Positions 27,191-35,179 of a DNA stretch of 64,000 nucleotides are shown here, in pieces (the first letter of the stretch is position 1; every line of letters begins with the position of its first letter). Below the pieces are notes generated by a model. It worked only from the letters and a program-made list of their open reading frames with translations. It was not told the origin of the DNA and searched no databases. Source of the stretch: Flavobacterium sp. UBA2787. Its GTDB lineage: Bacteria > Bacteroidota > Bacteroidia > Flavobacteriales > Flavobacteriaceae. The position numbers were made by a program, and so were the translations under genes. Location: contig DEHZ01000012.1 of assembly GCA_002352205.1 (NCBI GenBank), positions 1-64,000 of the forward strand, in the 5' to 3' direction.

Positions 27191-27221
27191 AAAACCTCAG
27201 CAACTCAGCAACTCAATAAAA

Positions 27222-28034
27222 ATGAACTACATCAAACACCTCACAGGCTTCTTCGACAAAGTAGTCCAAGAAAACTCGCTAAATCCAACACACATAAGCC
27301 TCTACATAGCATTATTTCAGTGTTGGAACTGCAACCGATTCCGAAACCCCATCAGCATCAACCGCGACGAAATCATGCAAATCAGTAAAATAAGTTCCAA
27401 AGCCACCTACCACAAATGTCTAAAAAACCTGCATTCGTTGGGATACATCAACTACCAACCCTCTTTCAACCCATTTCGCGGAAGTCATGTTATTTTATTC
27501 AATTTCGAACAAGAACAAACACAAGGTAATCCAATCACAACTAAACCATTTTCTGAACAAGATAATGAAATAGCTCATAGAGAGCCTTTAACAATGGAGC
27601 ATACCAATATCGAAACTAGTAATGAACAAGTACTAGTACCTTCAGTAAACAATACAAACAATACAAATGTTAAAAACAGTGAAAACAAAATTGAAAAAAT
27701 AAAAAAAACAACAAGTGATTTTCATAAAAAGGAAGAGAGTAAAGAAAAGATACCCTCAAAAAAGAAAGAGTTTACAGAACCAAAACTCGAGGAAACAATC
27801 GCCTTTTTCATGGAGCAAAAGTACCCGAACGCAGAAGCCCACAAATTTTATAATTATTTTGAAAGTATAGGTTGGCTGGTAGGCGGCAAAACACCAATGG
27901 TCAATTGGAAAGCAGCCGCCAACAGTTGGATACTCAACACACAAAATACGTCATCAGTAACAAACGCAATTGCTAATCCGGTACCGGGAAACTTAAAAAC
28001 GTCTAACGAAAACAAATACGATGAACCCTTATAA
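27222..28034 (+). CDS. Phage/plasmid-type replication-initiator-like winged-helix protein
   Basis: 270 residues. Residues 1-100 form a winged-helix-like domain (LNPTHISLYIALFQCWNCNR, then MQISKISSKATYHKCLKNLH and SLGYINYQPSFNPFRGSHV), similar in layout to phage replication proteins. A Lys/Glu/Asn-rich linker (residues ~105-185) leads to a C-terminal domain (LEETIAFFMEQKYPNAEAHKFYNYFESIGWLVGGKTPMVNWKAAANSWI) of a kind seen in phage DnaD/DnaT-like proteins. The end overlaps the start of the DnaC-like ATPase by 14 nt. The pairing initiator plus loader strongly suggests a replication module; the exact initiator family is not certain. Confidence 0.6.
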   Translation: MNYIKHLTGFFDKVVQENSLNPTHISLYIALFQCWNCNRFRNPISINRDEIMQISKISSKATYHKCLKNLHSLGYINYQPSFNPFRGSHVILFNFEQEQTQGNPITTKPFSEQDNEIAHREPLTMEHTNIETSNEQVLVPSVNNTNNTNVKNSENKIEKIKKTTSDFHKKEESKEKIPSKKKEFTEPKLEETIAFFMEQKYPNAEAHKFYNYFESIGWLVGGKTPMVNWKAAANSWILNTQNTSSVTNAIANPVPGNLKTSNENKYDEPL

Positions 28035-28677
28035 TGAAATTCAAAAAACATTTCAAATCAAAGACGGTTTCAAAGTCTATGATTTTGCAAAGTGCCTCAC
28101 TACTCTAGAAAAACTGGGTCGGTATTACTACGGTAATCAATTCAAAATACATGAGAACGATAAAATGGTAATAATGAAACTGATTATATATGCCATTAAA
28201 GATGAAATCACAGCAAAAGAAATGAACATAGACATTACCAAAGGAATCATTCTCTCTGGACCAGTCGGATGTGGCAAAAGCTCGATGATGTTCCTTTGTA
28301 ACTTTTTCACAAACCAAATGCACAACTACAAAATAATACCATGCCGAGATATCGCATTCAACTTCGCAACAAAAGGATATGAAGCCTTGCTACCATTCAC
28401 AAAAAAAGAGGACAAACAGACCAAAATGAACAACATCTGTTTTGATGATTTGGGAACTGAAAAACAAATAAAGTACTTCGGCAACGAATGCAATGTCATG
28501 GCAGAAATTCTACTCACCCGATACGACAACTTCATCAACAATAAAACGATCACCCACATCACCACCAACCTCTCCGCCTCAGAACTCGAAACCTGTTACG
28601 GCGACCGTGTACGCTCCCGGATGAGGCAAATGTTTAACCTCATCTCCTATAACAAAGACTCAATCGACAAACGCTGA
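28021..28677 (+). CDS. DnaC-like AAA+ ATPase (helicase-loader type)
   Basis: 218 residues. Walker A is GPVGCGKSS at residues 80-88 and Walker B ICFDDLG at 139-145; sensor 1 is likely ITHITTNLS and an Arg-rich end GDRVRSRMRQMF supplies the arginine finger box. Size and order match DnaC/IstB-type ATPases that load replicative helicase. It overlaps the upstream initiator-like gene by 14 nt. No transposase is beside it, so an IstB role is unlikely. The following 54 nt lead into the 175-bp repeats. Confidence 0.75.
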   Translation: MNPYNEIQKTFQIKDGFKVYDFAKCLTTLEKLGRYYYGNQFKIHENDKMVIMKLIIYAIKDEITAKEMNIDITKGIILSGPVGCGKSSMMFLCNFFTNQMHNYKIIPCRDIAFNFATKGYEALLPFTKKEDKQTKMNNICFDDLGTEKQIKYFGNECNVMAEILLTRYDNFINNKTITHITTNLSASELETCYGDRVRSRMRQMFNLISYNKDSIDKR

Positions 28678-29315
28678 AACCCAACCAAAAAAACTCAGCA
28701 ACTCAGCCTCTCAGCACCTATCTCCGTGCCCTCTGCGACCTCCTTTGTGCCCCTCGTGGTTAAAAAAGAAACGAATAGAGCACCTAAAAATCCATCAAAA
28801 TCCAAACAGAGCGAAGCGATCAAAATCAGTGTAAACCTGTTAAATCCTTCCAATCCGTGTCCCATTAAAAAAAAGCGAAGCGTCCCTTGTGCACTCCGCG
28901 AACTCCTTTGCGTTCTTTGCGGTTAAAAAAAATAATAAATAGTACCAATAGAGCACCTACAAATCCATCAAAATCCAAACAGAGCGAAGCGATCAAAATC
29001 AGTGTGAACCTGTTAAATCCTTCCAATCCGTGTCCCATTAAAAAAAAGCGAAGCGTCCTTTGTGACCTTAGCGAACTCCTTTGCGTTCTTTGCGGTTCAA
29101 AAAAAACAATAATAAATAGCACCAATAGAGCACCTAAAAATCCATCAAAATCCAAACAGAGCGAAGCGATCAAAATCAGTGTAAACCTGTTAAATTATTC
29201 CAATCCGTGTCCCATTAAAAAAAAGCGAAGCGTCCCTTGTTCCCTCAAAGGTTAAATTTACAGCGATAATCGATCAACAGACAACAGACAACCGTCAACC
29301 GCCAACAGAAACCCC
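28678..29315. repeat. Three tandem copies of a ~175-bp non-coding repeat
   Basis: Copies are marked by the block ATAGAGCACCTA at 28775, 28948 and 29125 (periods 173 and 177 bp). Each contains the shared pieces CAAACAGAGCGAAGCGATC, CCAATCCGTGTCCCATT and, between copies, CTCCTTTGCGTTCTTTGCGG. A partial unit precedes the first copy (28720-28760). Related wording (CTTTGTGAACTTTGTGG) appears at about 43620. Open frames crossing the array are by-products of the repeats. Confidence 0.8.
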
Positions 29316-29343
29316 AAAAAAAACCCCAACCATAAAGTCGGGG
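29316..29343 (-). terminator. Terminator of the minus-strand phage-like operon
   Basis: On the minus strand CCCCGAC pairs with GTTGGGG around TTTATG (29324-29343), followed by eight T residues. It lies just after the stop of the 29351 gene. Confidence 0.75.
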
Positions 29344-29350
29344 TAAAAAA

Positions 29351-29536
29351 TTACTTTTTATACTTCCTAAAAAGACACCTAATAAGTATCGAAACCAAAC
29401 AGCTGACCGTAGCTCCAATAGCCGCCAAAAGAATGGTCTTTACAACATCAGTCGAACTGATTACGGGTGCAATACTCAAAAATGTCCCTCCTGCCGTACC
29501 AATCGAAACCGAATTAGGATGATTCATCGTGTTCAT
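29351..29536 (-). CDS. Small membrane protein, holin-sized
   Basis: 61 residues from 29536 (Met4 at 29527 is equally possible). One to two hydrophobic helices (VKTILLAAIGATVSCLVSILI) and a basic end RCLFRKYKK. It overlaps the end of the preceding small membrane protein gene by 14-23 nt. Size, basic tail and context next to DUF5675 suggest a holin-like part of a phage-derived module, which is inference. Confidence 0.5.
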   Translation of the reverse strand: MNTMNHPNSVSIGTAGGTFLSIAPVISSTDVVKTILLAAIGATVSCLVSILIRCLFRKYKK

Positions 29537-29747
29537 CTTTTGGTGAATCTTCTTTCGCTACTTGACTAACTGCCGACATAACACCGCCGGCCACAGCCAT
29601 ATAACCACCAATCGAAACAACAACCGCTGGCAAGGAAATAGGTGCGGTCAAAATAGTTCCGCCTACAGCAGCGATAACCAACCCAATCGTTCGAAGTACT
29701 TTAAAAAATTTGGGAGTAGGAGCTTTCGCTCTATCTAAAATAGTCAT
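29514..29747 (-). CDS. Small glycine-rich membrane protein
   Basis: 77 residues with two hydrophobic helices (VLRTIGLVIAAVGGTILTAPISL and VSIGGYMAVAGGVMSAVSQVA) and a charged end KEDSPKDEHDESS. The family is not named in my memory, though similar proteins occur beside DUF5675 in Flavobacterium. It lies 10 nt after the DUF5675 gene and overlaps the last gene of the operon. Confidence 0.5.
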   Translation of the reverse strand: MTILDRAKAPTPKFFKVLRTIGLVIAAVGGTILTAPISLPAVVVSIGGYMAVAGGVMSAVSQVAKEDSPKDEHDESS

Positions 29748-29757
29748 AATAAAACAG

Positions 29758-30153
29758 TTAAGAGTTAATAATTAATTCAACGCAATTTCCGGAGTCCAAG
29801 GATGTATAAACAAGTGCTTTCAATTTTTCAAAAGCTAACTTGGATTGTAATCCTATGCCAGCACCGGAAAGCGTTAAAACTGGTGCAATACAACCTCGCA
29901 ATTCGCTAAGTGCAAAGTTTGCTGGATGAAAAAGAATGTACTTTCTATCCTGTACATTAATCACTTCCAAATGCCACTTGTATTTGGCACTGTATCGCTT
30001 TCTGATAAAATAGTTCCCCTCAGGAATACAGGAAAAGCCAACTTGGTTGTTTTTCCAAGGTAACTCAATAGTGTAGCAAATGAATGTTCCATTACTTTCC
30101 AGTTTCCCATTAGTTCCATCGGGGAAATAAGTTCTTGTTAAAACTAAAATCAT
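29758..30153 (-). CDS. DUF5675 family protein
   Basis: 131 residues from the ATG at 30153 (MILVLTRTYFPDGTNGKL), preferred because it matches the usual family start; an ATG at 30189 directly follows the upstream stop and is the alternative. Family-typical features: CYTIELPWKNNQVGFSCIPEG, KWHLEVINVQDRKYILFHPAN and ELRGCIAPV. DUF5675 proteins are often found in phages and mobile regions; activity is unknown, but the conserved His and Cys suggest an enzyme-like pocket. Confidence 0.72.
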   Translation of the reverse strand: MILVLTRTYFPDGTNGKLESNGTFICYTIELPWKNNQVGFSCIPEGNYFIRKRYSAKYKWHLEVINVQDRKYILFHPANFALSELRGCIAPVLTLSGAGIGLQSKLAFEKLKALVYTSLDSGNCVELIINS

Positions 30154-30189
30154 ACTTTTAAATTCTGATTTATAAATCTTAACCGTCAA

Positions 30190-30945
30190 TTACAATCCGC
30201 TCACTTGCACTAATGCCAATGGATTATAAGCACCGTTCTTCAACGGATACATCTGACCGTTTACTTGTTGATAAAACTCAACACCTACGGCCAAAAAGAG
30301 TGGTTTCGTACTATTGGCAGTCACCGTATTAACCTGGTTAATCACCGCTGTTGGAGTCGCATCCCAAGGCAAAATAGCAGTTTCTGAGTTTTCAATAACA
30401 AACGTTTCCGCTTCAAAATCAATCTCAGCTCCGCCGGAAATGATTTTAAAATGTGTAGTTCCGCTCGGAGCCACTACCATATTCGAAGGAATAAAAGAGG
30501 GAATGTCAACTGTTAAAGCTCCGGTAACACGATCAATTGCCGTTTGAAAAGGTGCATATAAACTGGTTCCCAATTTTCCGCGAATGTTAAACTCAAAACC
30601 GGCCAATAATTCAGCCTCACCGTCAATAACATTGCGTAATCCACGCTCATTCACTGCATCAGCCTGAATAACCTTCATCATGCGTTGCGTTAGCCGTCCT
30701 ACCATTCTACTATCCGAAGCATTTAAAAGCAATGCTCTAAAAGAGGTGCGTAAAACTCTACCGGCTTTTCCCGCTCTGCCAAATTCAGCACCATTTTCTC
30801 TGGTGCGTTGAAAAGCTGGGTCTGTGGCAATGCGGTTAGCATCCACGCCCCCTTTCTCACGGGCTACGTACCCGTCTTTAGACTTATAAAAGGTAATATC
30901 ACCGATTGTACCTTTCAATTTAATTATGCCTTTCTGTTTTGCCAT
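30190..30945 (-). CDS. Conserved Bacteroidota protein of unknown function, phage-module associated
   Basis: 251 residues, no signal peptide. The N-terminus MAKQKGIIKLKGTIGDITFY is highly characteristic of a widespread Bacteroidota protein without known function. An Arg-rich segment (AFQRTRENGAEFGRAGKAGR) precedes a helical part, and the second half is beta-rich with an Ig-like feel (ITGALTVDIP-type strands, FEAETFVIEN). It is the first gene of a four-gene minus-strand operon with DUF5675 and two small membrane proteins. A structural or DNA-associated role in a phage-derived particle is a guess from context. Confidence 0.6.
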   Translation of the reverse strand: MAKQKGIIKLKGTIGDITFYKSKDGYVAREKGGVDANRIATDPAFQRTRENGAEFGRAGKAGRVLRTSFRALLLNASDSRMVGRLTQRMMKVIQADAVNERGLRNVIDGEAELLAGFEFNIRGKLGTSLYAPFQTAIDRVTGALTVDIPSFIPSNMVVAPSGTTHFKIISGGAEIDFEAETFVIENSETAILPWDATPTAVINQVNTVTANSTKPLFLAVGVEFYQQVNGQMYPLKNGAYNPLALVQVSGL

Positions 30946-31105
30946 AATTTCTGTACTTTAAAAATTAAAAATTGCGGAATGATTCTTAGGCTCATTCCTT
31001 CAGCCTGAATAAACCCATTTTCGATGCATCTTGAAATGATTTACAGACAAATATTTCGGAATTAATTTTTGTGCTCAAAATACGCTTGACCTTACATGAA
31101 TCAAA

Positions 31106-31170
31106 TTGACCAAAACGACCTTTTTTGCCTATTTTTGCATTGTAGAATGCATTAAAAAAGTGTATTTTTG
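31106..31170 (+). promoter_or_regulatory. Tandem promoters before the small HTH gene
   Basis: Two matches to the Bacteroidota consensus: TTG at 31106-31108, 21-nt spacer, TATTTTTG at 31130-31137; and TTG at 31140-31142, 20-nt spacer, TATTTTTG at 31163-31170. A short inverted repeat TGCATT-GTAG-AATGCA (31137-31152) lies between the two boxes and may be an operator. The rest of 30946-31244 shows no gene. Confidence 0.6.
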
Positions 31171-31244
31171 ACCTTAGTTGTTGTAAAAAAGGTTCACGAC
31201 CCTTCATCTGCATAGTTCAAGTAGGGATAAAGTACCAAGAGTGT

Positions 31245-31448
31245 ATGAAAACAGAACAAAAAAGAGTTTGCATATACCCAAAAGACGTTCAAAGAATTAC
31301 TGGTAAAAGTTACAGAAGTTCAAGACTGCTGATGTTAGAAGTAAAAAAACACTTCAATAAACAAGAACACCAATTGGTTTCCATTGAAGAGTTTTGCTTA
31401 TACACAGGCCTTAAATCAGAAGAAGTAATTCCGTTAATCGTCGGGTAA
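31245..31448 (+). CDS. Small DNA-binding-like protein of the phage-like module
   Basis: 67 residues: YPKDVQRITGKSYRSSRLLMLEVKKHF is a helix-turn-helix/excisionase-like pattern, and VSIEEFCLYTGLKSEEVIPLI closes with another helix pair. The same short protein occurs widely in Flavobacteriia (from memory), with unknown role. It is divergent from the four-gene operon 30945-29351 and has two good promoters. A role as regulator or recombination directionality factor of the module is possible. Confidence 0.6.
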   Translation: MKTEQKRVCIYPKDVQRITGKSYRSSRLLMLEVKKHFNKQEHQLVSIEEFCLYTGLKSEEVIPLIVG

Positions 31449-31614
31449 AAAAGTGTTTTTGAAGATAAAGTCTTCTATAAATACTAAACTCAAGGCAGTA
31501 ACTAGTTCATTAACTAGTTCAATTTTGCAACTTCCTTCCGCTTGTAGTTAAAATAAAGTCGAGGTGATTTAAGTAGTACTTAATTTATTTATAAAAAAAA
31601 ATTAAAAAAAATTC

Positions 31615-31968
31615 TCATTCCTGATTCCTTCCAATTTCATCAATAGTTTCAATTTCCACTTGAATCATTTTTTTCCATTTGTGTTCCAAAAGTTTATAAA
31701 ACCCCCAACATCCTAATAATCCAAACGGAATCGTGATAAAACCAAAAGCTCTATCTGAATACTCTTCAATCCCAAGAGAAAAAAGCAAATCTAATCCTAG
31801 TAGAATAAATGCAAATAGAAAAGTTGCTACATAATAAGATAGAACACCAAAAAATGCATAAAGCCATTCGTTTTGTTTATGTTTTTGTGCAAGTGTATAG
31901 AAAGATTTCCCTAAAAAATAAATAAAAAGTAAACTAAGCATAGCCTCAAAAGTTGATTCTTCATTCAA
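31615..31968 (-). CDS. Small integral membrane protein, unknown
   Basis: 117 residues with three helices: FEAMLSLLFIYFLGKSFYTLA, AFFGVLSYYVATFLFAFILLGLDLLF and ITIPFGLLGCWGFYKLL, with a polar acidic tail. Similar proteins are common in Flavobacteriia; no function is known. It points towards the HTH gene and is separated by 166 nt that contain two copies of the palindrome AACTAGTT (31500, 31512). Confidence 0.6.
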   Translation of the reverse strand: MNEESTFEAMLSLLFIYFLGKSFYTLAQKHKQNEWLYAFFGVLSYYVATFLFAFILLGLDLLFSLGIEEYSDRAFGFITIPFGLLGCWGFYKLLEHKWKKMIQVEIETIDEIGRNQE

Positions 31969-32047
31969 AAATAACTTTTTTTACTATAAAGCAGGATTTA
32001 TAAATAGAAAAAATGGCATTTTCTCCCTAAATAATTCTTAACACATC

Positions 32048-32076
32048 TTGTCCTTACTTCATTTTTAGTAATTTTG
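32048..32076 (+). promoter_or_regulatory. Promoter TTG-N18-TAATTTTG
   Basis: TTG at 32048-32050 and TAATTTTG at 32069-32076, 18-nt spacer. The start codon follows only 14 nt after the box, so the mRNA leader would be about ten bases. Confidence 0.65.
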
Positions 32077-32090
32077 GCAAAAATATACTT

Positions 32091-33731
32091 TTGAGAACTA
32101 TTCTTTTTATCGTTTTCTGTTTGATATGCTTTCAACAAAGTTGGTCACAAAAAAGCAAAGAAATCTTTGTGGAATATTCCGAATTTTTTGATGTAGATGA
32201 AGATTTATACCCTGATGCTATTTTGCTAACCGGCAATGTTCGCGTTAGTCATGACGGAGCGGTGATGTTCTGCAACAAAGCCTATTTATTTAAAAAAGAA
32301 AATTATATCAAAGCTTTTGGCGATGTTCGAATGATTCAAGGTGATACCATCACTATGACCAGCACATATGCCGAATATAATGGTGAAAACAAGCAAGCGT
32401 ATGCTTCCGGAAATGTGGTAATGAGTTCGCCTAGTTCAACCCTTAAAACTGAAGTACTTAATTTTGATCGAAACGCTCAACAAGCTTTTTATAAAACCGG
32501 CGGAACCATTACTGATAAAGAAAATACGTTGGTTAGTCAAGCAGGTACGTATATGATTCAGCGAAAAATGTATCAATTCAGAAATGCGGTGACAATAACT
32601 AATCCAAAATATATCATCAAAACCAACCATTTAGATTATTATGAAAATGTAGGTCACGCCTACTTGTTTGGTCCATCAACAATTACCAGCGAAGCAAATT
32701 ATATTTACACCGAAAAAGGGTTTTATGATACTAAGAAAAACTTTTCTCATTTTGTAAAGAATTCCTATATCAAATACAATAATCGATTAATTGAAGGAGA
32801 CAGTTTGTATTACGATCGAAACCGCGAATTTGCCTCCGCCACCCGAAATGTAAAAGTGACCGATTCCATTAATAACAGTATCGTAAAAGGTCATTACGGA
32901 GAGGTTTATAAACTTAAAGATTCATTAATGATGACCAAAAGAGCTGTGGCAATGACTTTGGTTGAACAAGACACTTTATACATTCATGGAAAAAAATTAA
33001 TCGTGACCGGAAAACCTCAAAACCGGGTCGTAAGAGCATTTAACAACGTTCGTTTTTTCAAAATTGACATGAGTGGAAAATGTGATTCGCTTCATTCCGA
33101 TGAAAAAACAGGCATAACAAAACTGATAAAAAATCCGGTAATGTGGAATTTCGATAACCAAATGACAGGCGATATCATGCACTTGATTTCCAATAAAGAA
33201 ACCGAAAAACTTGACTCGTTAAAGGTTCTGAATAATACGTTCATTGCTTCAAAAGACACCATTGGCACAGGTTATAATCAGGTGAAAGGTTTAAATCTCT
33301 ATGGTAAATTCAGGGATAATAAATTATATGAAGTTGATGTAGTTAAAAACACCGAAGTGATTTACTATATGCGAAATGAAAATCAAGAACTCATTGGAAT
33401 CAATAAAAGTAAAAGTAGTAGCATCAACATGACACTTGATGGTAATCAAATTGATACCTTAACATTCATTAAACAAATTGAAGGCGAAATTTATCCCGAA
33501 GCAGAACTGCCAGAAAATGCCCGAAAGCTAAGGGGATTCGTTTGGCGTGGCGATGAACGAATAAAAACCAAAGAAGATATTTTTCCTCCCGAAGAAAATG
33601 AATATGACGAACAAATGAAAATCGAAAAAGCTGCAGAAGATGCTATTGAATCGGTTCCGATGGAAGTTCGGAAAGAAACGTTAGAAGGCAAAGAAACGGA
33701 AGAAGATAAAAAAAAGAAAAAAGACAGTTAG
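32091..33731 (+). CDS. OstA/LptA-like protein, LPS transport
   Basis: 546 residues from a TTG start at 32091 (reads Leu-Arg-Thr-Ile; no upstream ATG in frame). A signal peptide is followed by OstA/LptA-like beta repeats: AILLTGNVRVSHDGAVMFCNKAYLF, YIKAFGDVRMIQGDTITMTSTYAEYN and QAYASGNVVMSSPSSTLKTEVLNF. The C-terminal ~60 residues are Glu/Lys-rich. Members of this type bridge the periplasm or form part of the lipopolysaccharide export machine; the length exceeds LptA and lacks the LptD barrel. It is upstream of a class III aminotransferase; common operon membership is not obvious. Confidence 0.75.
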   Translation: MRTILFIVFCLICFQQSWSQKSKEIFVEYSEFFDVDEDLYPDAILLTGNVRVSHDGAVMFCNKAYLFKKENYIKAFGDVRMIQGDTITMTSTYAEYNGENKQAYASGNVVMSSPSSTLKTEVLNFDRNAQQAFYKTGGTITDKENTLVSQAGTYMIQRKMYQFRNAVTITNPKYIIKTNHLDYYENVGHAYLFGPSTITSEANYIYTEKGFYDTKKNFSHFVKNSYIKYNNRLIEGDSLYYDRNREFASATRNVKVTDSINNSIVKGHYGEVYKLKDSLMMTKRAVAMTLVEQDTLYIHGKKLIVTGKPQNRVVRAFNNVRFFKIDMSGKCDSLHSDEKTGITKLIKNPVMWNFDNQMTGDIMHLISNKETEKLDSLKVLNNTFIASKDTIGTGYNQVKGLNLYGKFRDNKLYEVDVVKNTEVIYYMRNENQELIGINKSKSSSINMTLDGNQIDTLTFIKQIEGEIYPEAELPENARKLRGFVWRGDERIKTKEDIFPPEENEYDEQMKIEKAAEDAIESVPMEVRKETLEGKETEEDKKKKKDS

Positions 33732-33806
33732 AATGTTGCGGGTTGAAAAGTTGCGAGTTACGGGTTGAAAGCACCCATTACCAATCACCAATCCCCTATT
33801 ACCTTT

Positions 33807-34985
33807 ATGAAACAAGATTTCTTCAAATACCAAGCTCAAACTTCTCCCTATCCGCTTGCGATGGAAGTTTCGTATGCAAAGGGAAGTTACATCTATGACA
33901 CCAACAACAAAAAATACTTAGATTTTGTAGCAGGTGTGTCAGCGTGCAGTTTAGGACATCAGCATCCGAGAGTAAATCAAGCGATAAAAGATCAATTAGA
34001 CAAATATTCACACGTGATGGTGTATGGCGAATATGCCCAACACCCAGCCGTTGAATTTTGTAAATTACTGGCAGAAAATATGCCGGAACCACTCAACAAA
34101 ACCTATCTTGTCAACTCCGGTACCGAAGCCACCGAAGGTGCATTAAAACTCGCCCGAAGAGTAACCGGAAGAAGTCAGCTCATTTCTTGTTTCAATGCTT
34201 ATCATGGCAACACGATGGGATCAATGAGTGTGATGGGATTTGAAGAACGCAAACAAATTTTTCGTCCGTTAATTCCTGATGTTGAATTTATTACGTTTAA
34301 TAATGAAGAAGATATTCAAAAAATAACAACCAAGACGGCTGGTATTATAGTTGAAAGTATTCAAGGTGGAGCCGGTTTCATTCAACCTGAAAATGGGTTT
34401 TTAACCAAAATCAAACAACGTTGTGAGGAAGTTGGTGCCTTGTTAATTATCGACGAGATTCAACCCGGCTTCGGAAGAACAGGCAAAATGTTCGGTTTTG
34501 AAAACTATAATGTTGTTCCCGACGTAGTTATTATGGGAAAAGGAATGGGTGGCGGAATGCCGGTTGGTGCTTTTACTGCCAAAGCGGAATACATGGATTT
34601 ATTGAGTCACGACCCAAAATTAGGCCATATTACCACTTTTGGCGGACATCCTGTCATAGCCGCTGCTTGCTTGGCTACCCTTCGGGAAGTCACTGAAACC
34701 GACCTAATGGCTCAAACGTTAGAAAAAGAAAAGCTATTTAGACAACTTTTGGTACATCCTTTGATAAAAGAAATAAGAGGAAAAGGATTAATGTTGGCAG
34801 CAATGGTAGAATCACCGGAAATTACAAACGAAGTAATTTTTAAATGCCAAGACAAAGGATTAATTCTTTTTTGGTTGCTTTTTGAAGGAAGAGCAATCCG
34901 AATCACACCTCCATTAACAATTTCTGAAGAGGAAATTAGAGAAGGTTGTGCTATTATTTTGGAAGCTTTAAATGAAGTGTTATAA
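33807..34985 (+). CDS. Class III PLP-dependent aminotransferase
   Basis: 392 residues from the ATG at 33807 (MKQDFFKYQAQTSPYPLAME); the ATG at 33765 begins inside the filler sequence and is unlikely. Class III features: the SGTEATEGALKLAR segment, AYHGNTMGS, IIDEIQPGFGRTGKMF and the PLP lysine Lys245 in VIMGKGMGGGMPVGAF. The substrate could be acetylornithine, ornithine or another omega-amine; rocD is encoded separately at 50726, so this is a paralogue with different specificity. Flanks on both sides carry low-complexity CCAATCACC/TTACCCTTTACC filler. Confidence 0.85.
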   Translation: MKQDFFKYQAQTSPYPLAMEVSYAKGSYIYDTNNKKYLDFVAGVSACSLGHQHPRVNQAIKDQLDKYSHVMVYGEYAQHPAVEFCKLLAENMPEPLNKTYLVNSGTEATEGALKLARRVTGRSQLISCFNAYHGNTMGSMSVMGFEERKQIFRPLIPDVEFITFNNEEDIQKITTKTAGIIVESIQGGAGFIQPENGFLTKIKQRCEEVGALLIIDEIQPGFGRTGKMFGFENYNVVPDVVIMGKGMGGGMPVGAFTAKAEYMDLLSHDPKLGHITTFGGHPVIAAACLATLREVTETDLMAQTLEKEKLFRQLLVHPLIKEIRGKGLMLAAMVESPEITNEVIFKCQDKGLILFWLLFEGRAIRITPPLTISEEEIREGCAIILEALNEVL

Positions 34986-35179
34986 AATGGCTATGGGTTA
35001 TTGGTAATGGCTAATAGGTTTTAATCCTTTACAAACCAATCACCTTTTACCCTTTACCTTTCACCAATTACCCTTCCTCAAAAGCTGTTAATTAAATTGT
35101 TTACAACAATTCAACAAAAAAATAGAATCAGAGCATTCCTTTCCTAATTTAGAGAAGGATAATTTTAAAACAATCGAGT

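Larger units (their letters stand above)
25782..27221. other. 1.4-kb gene-free stretch with remnants and repeats
   Basis: No intact gene is supported. It holds the long inverted repeat 26305-26400, a decayed AraC HTH fragment 26591-26734, a 54-bp direct repeat pair (26754-26807, 26845-26897) and an 8-bp tandem array (27085-27190). A short reading near 25868-25943 (YPVATGGISGAVVNREL) could be another gene scrap that I cannot assign. The two longest open frames here, on opposite strands at 26147-26515, overlap the inverted repeat and look non-coding. Confidence 0.55.

Noticed and set aside
28021-28677. IstB transposition helper
   Set aside because: No IstA-type transposase or insertion-sequence ends are next to it; overlap with the initiator-like gene favours a helicase loader.
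28720-29250. CRISPR array
   Set aside because: Units are ~175 bp without short unique spacers, and no cas genes are in the window.
28865-29255. Open frames of 102 and 122 codons across the tandem repeats
   Set aside because: They arise from the repeated 175-bp units; the translated sequence is simply the repeat read three times.
30992-31213. 73-codon minus-strand frame upstream of the 251-aa protein
   Set aside because: It covers the tandem promoters of the divergent HTH gene and has no family features.
32091-33731. LptD outer-membrane assembly protein
   Set aside because: The protein has the OstA-type repeats but ends in a charged tail with no large beta-barrel domain.
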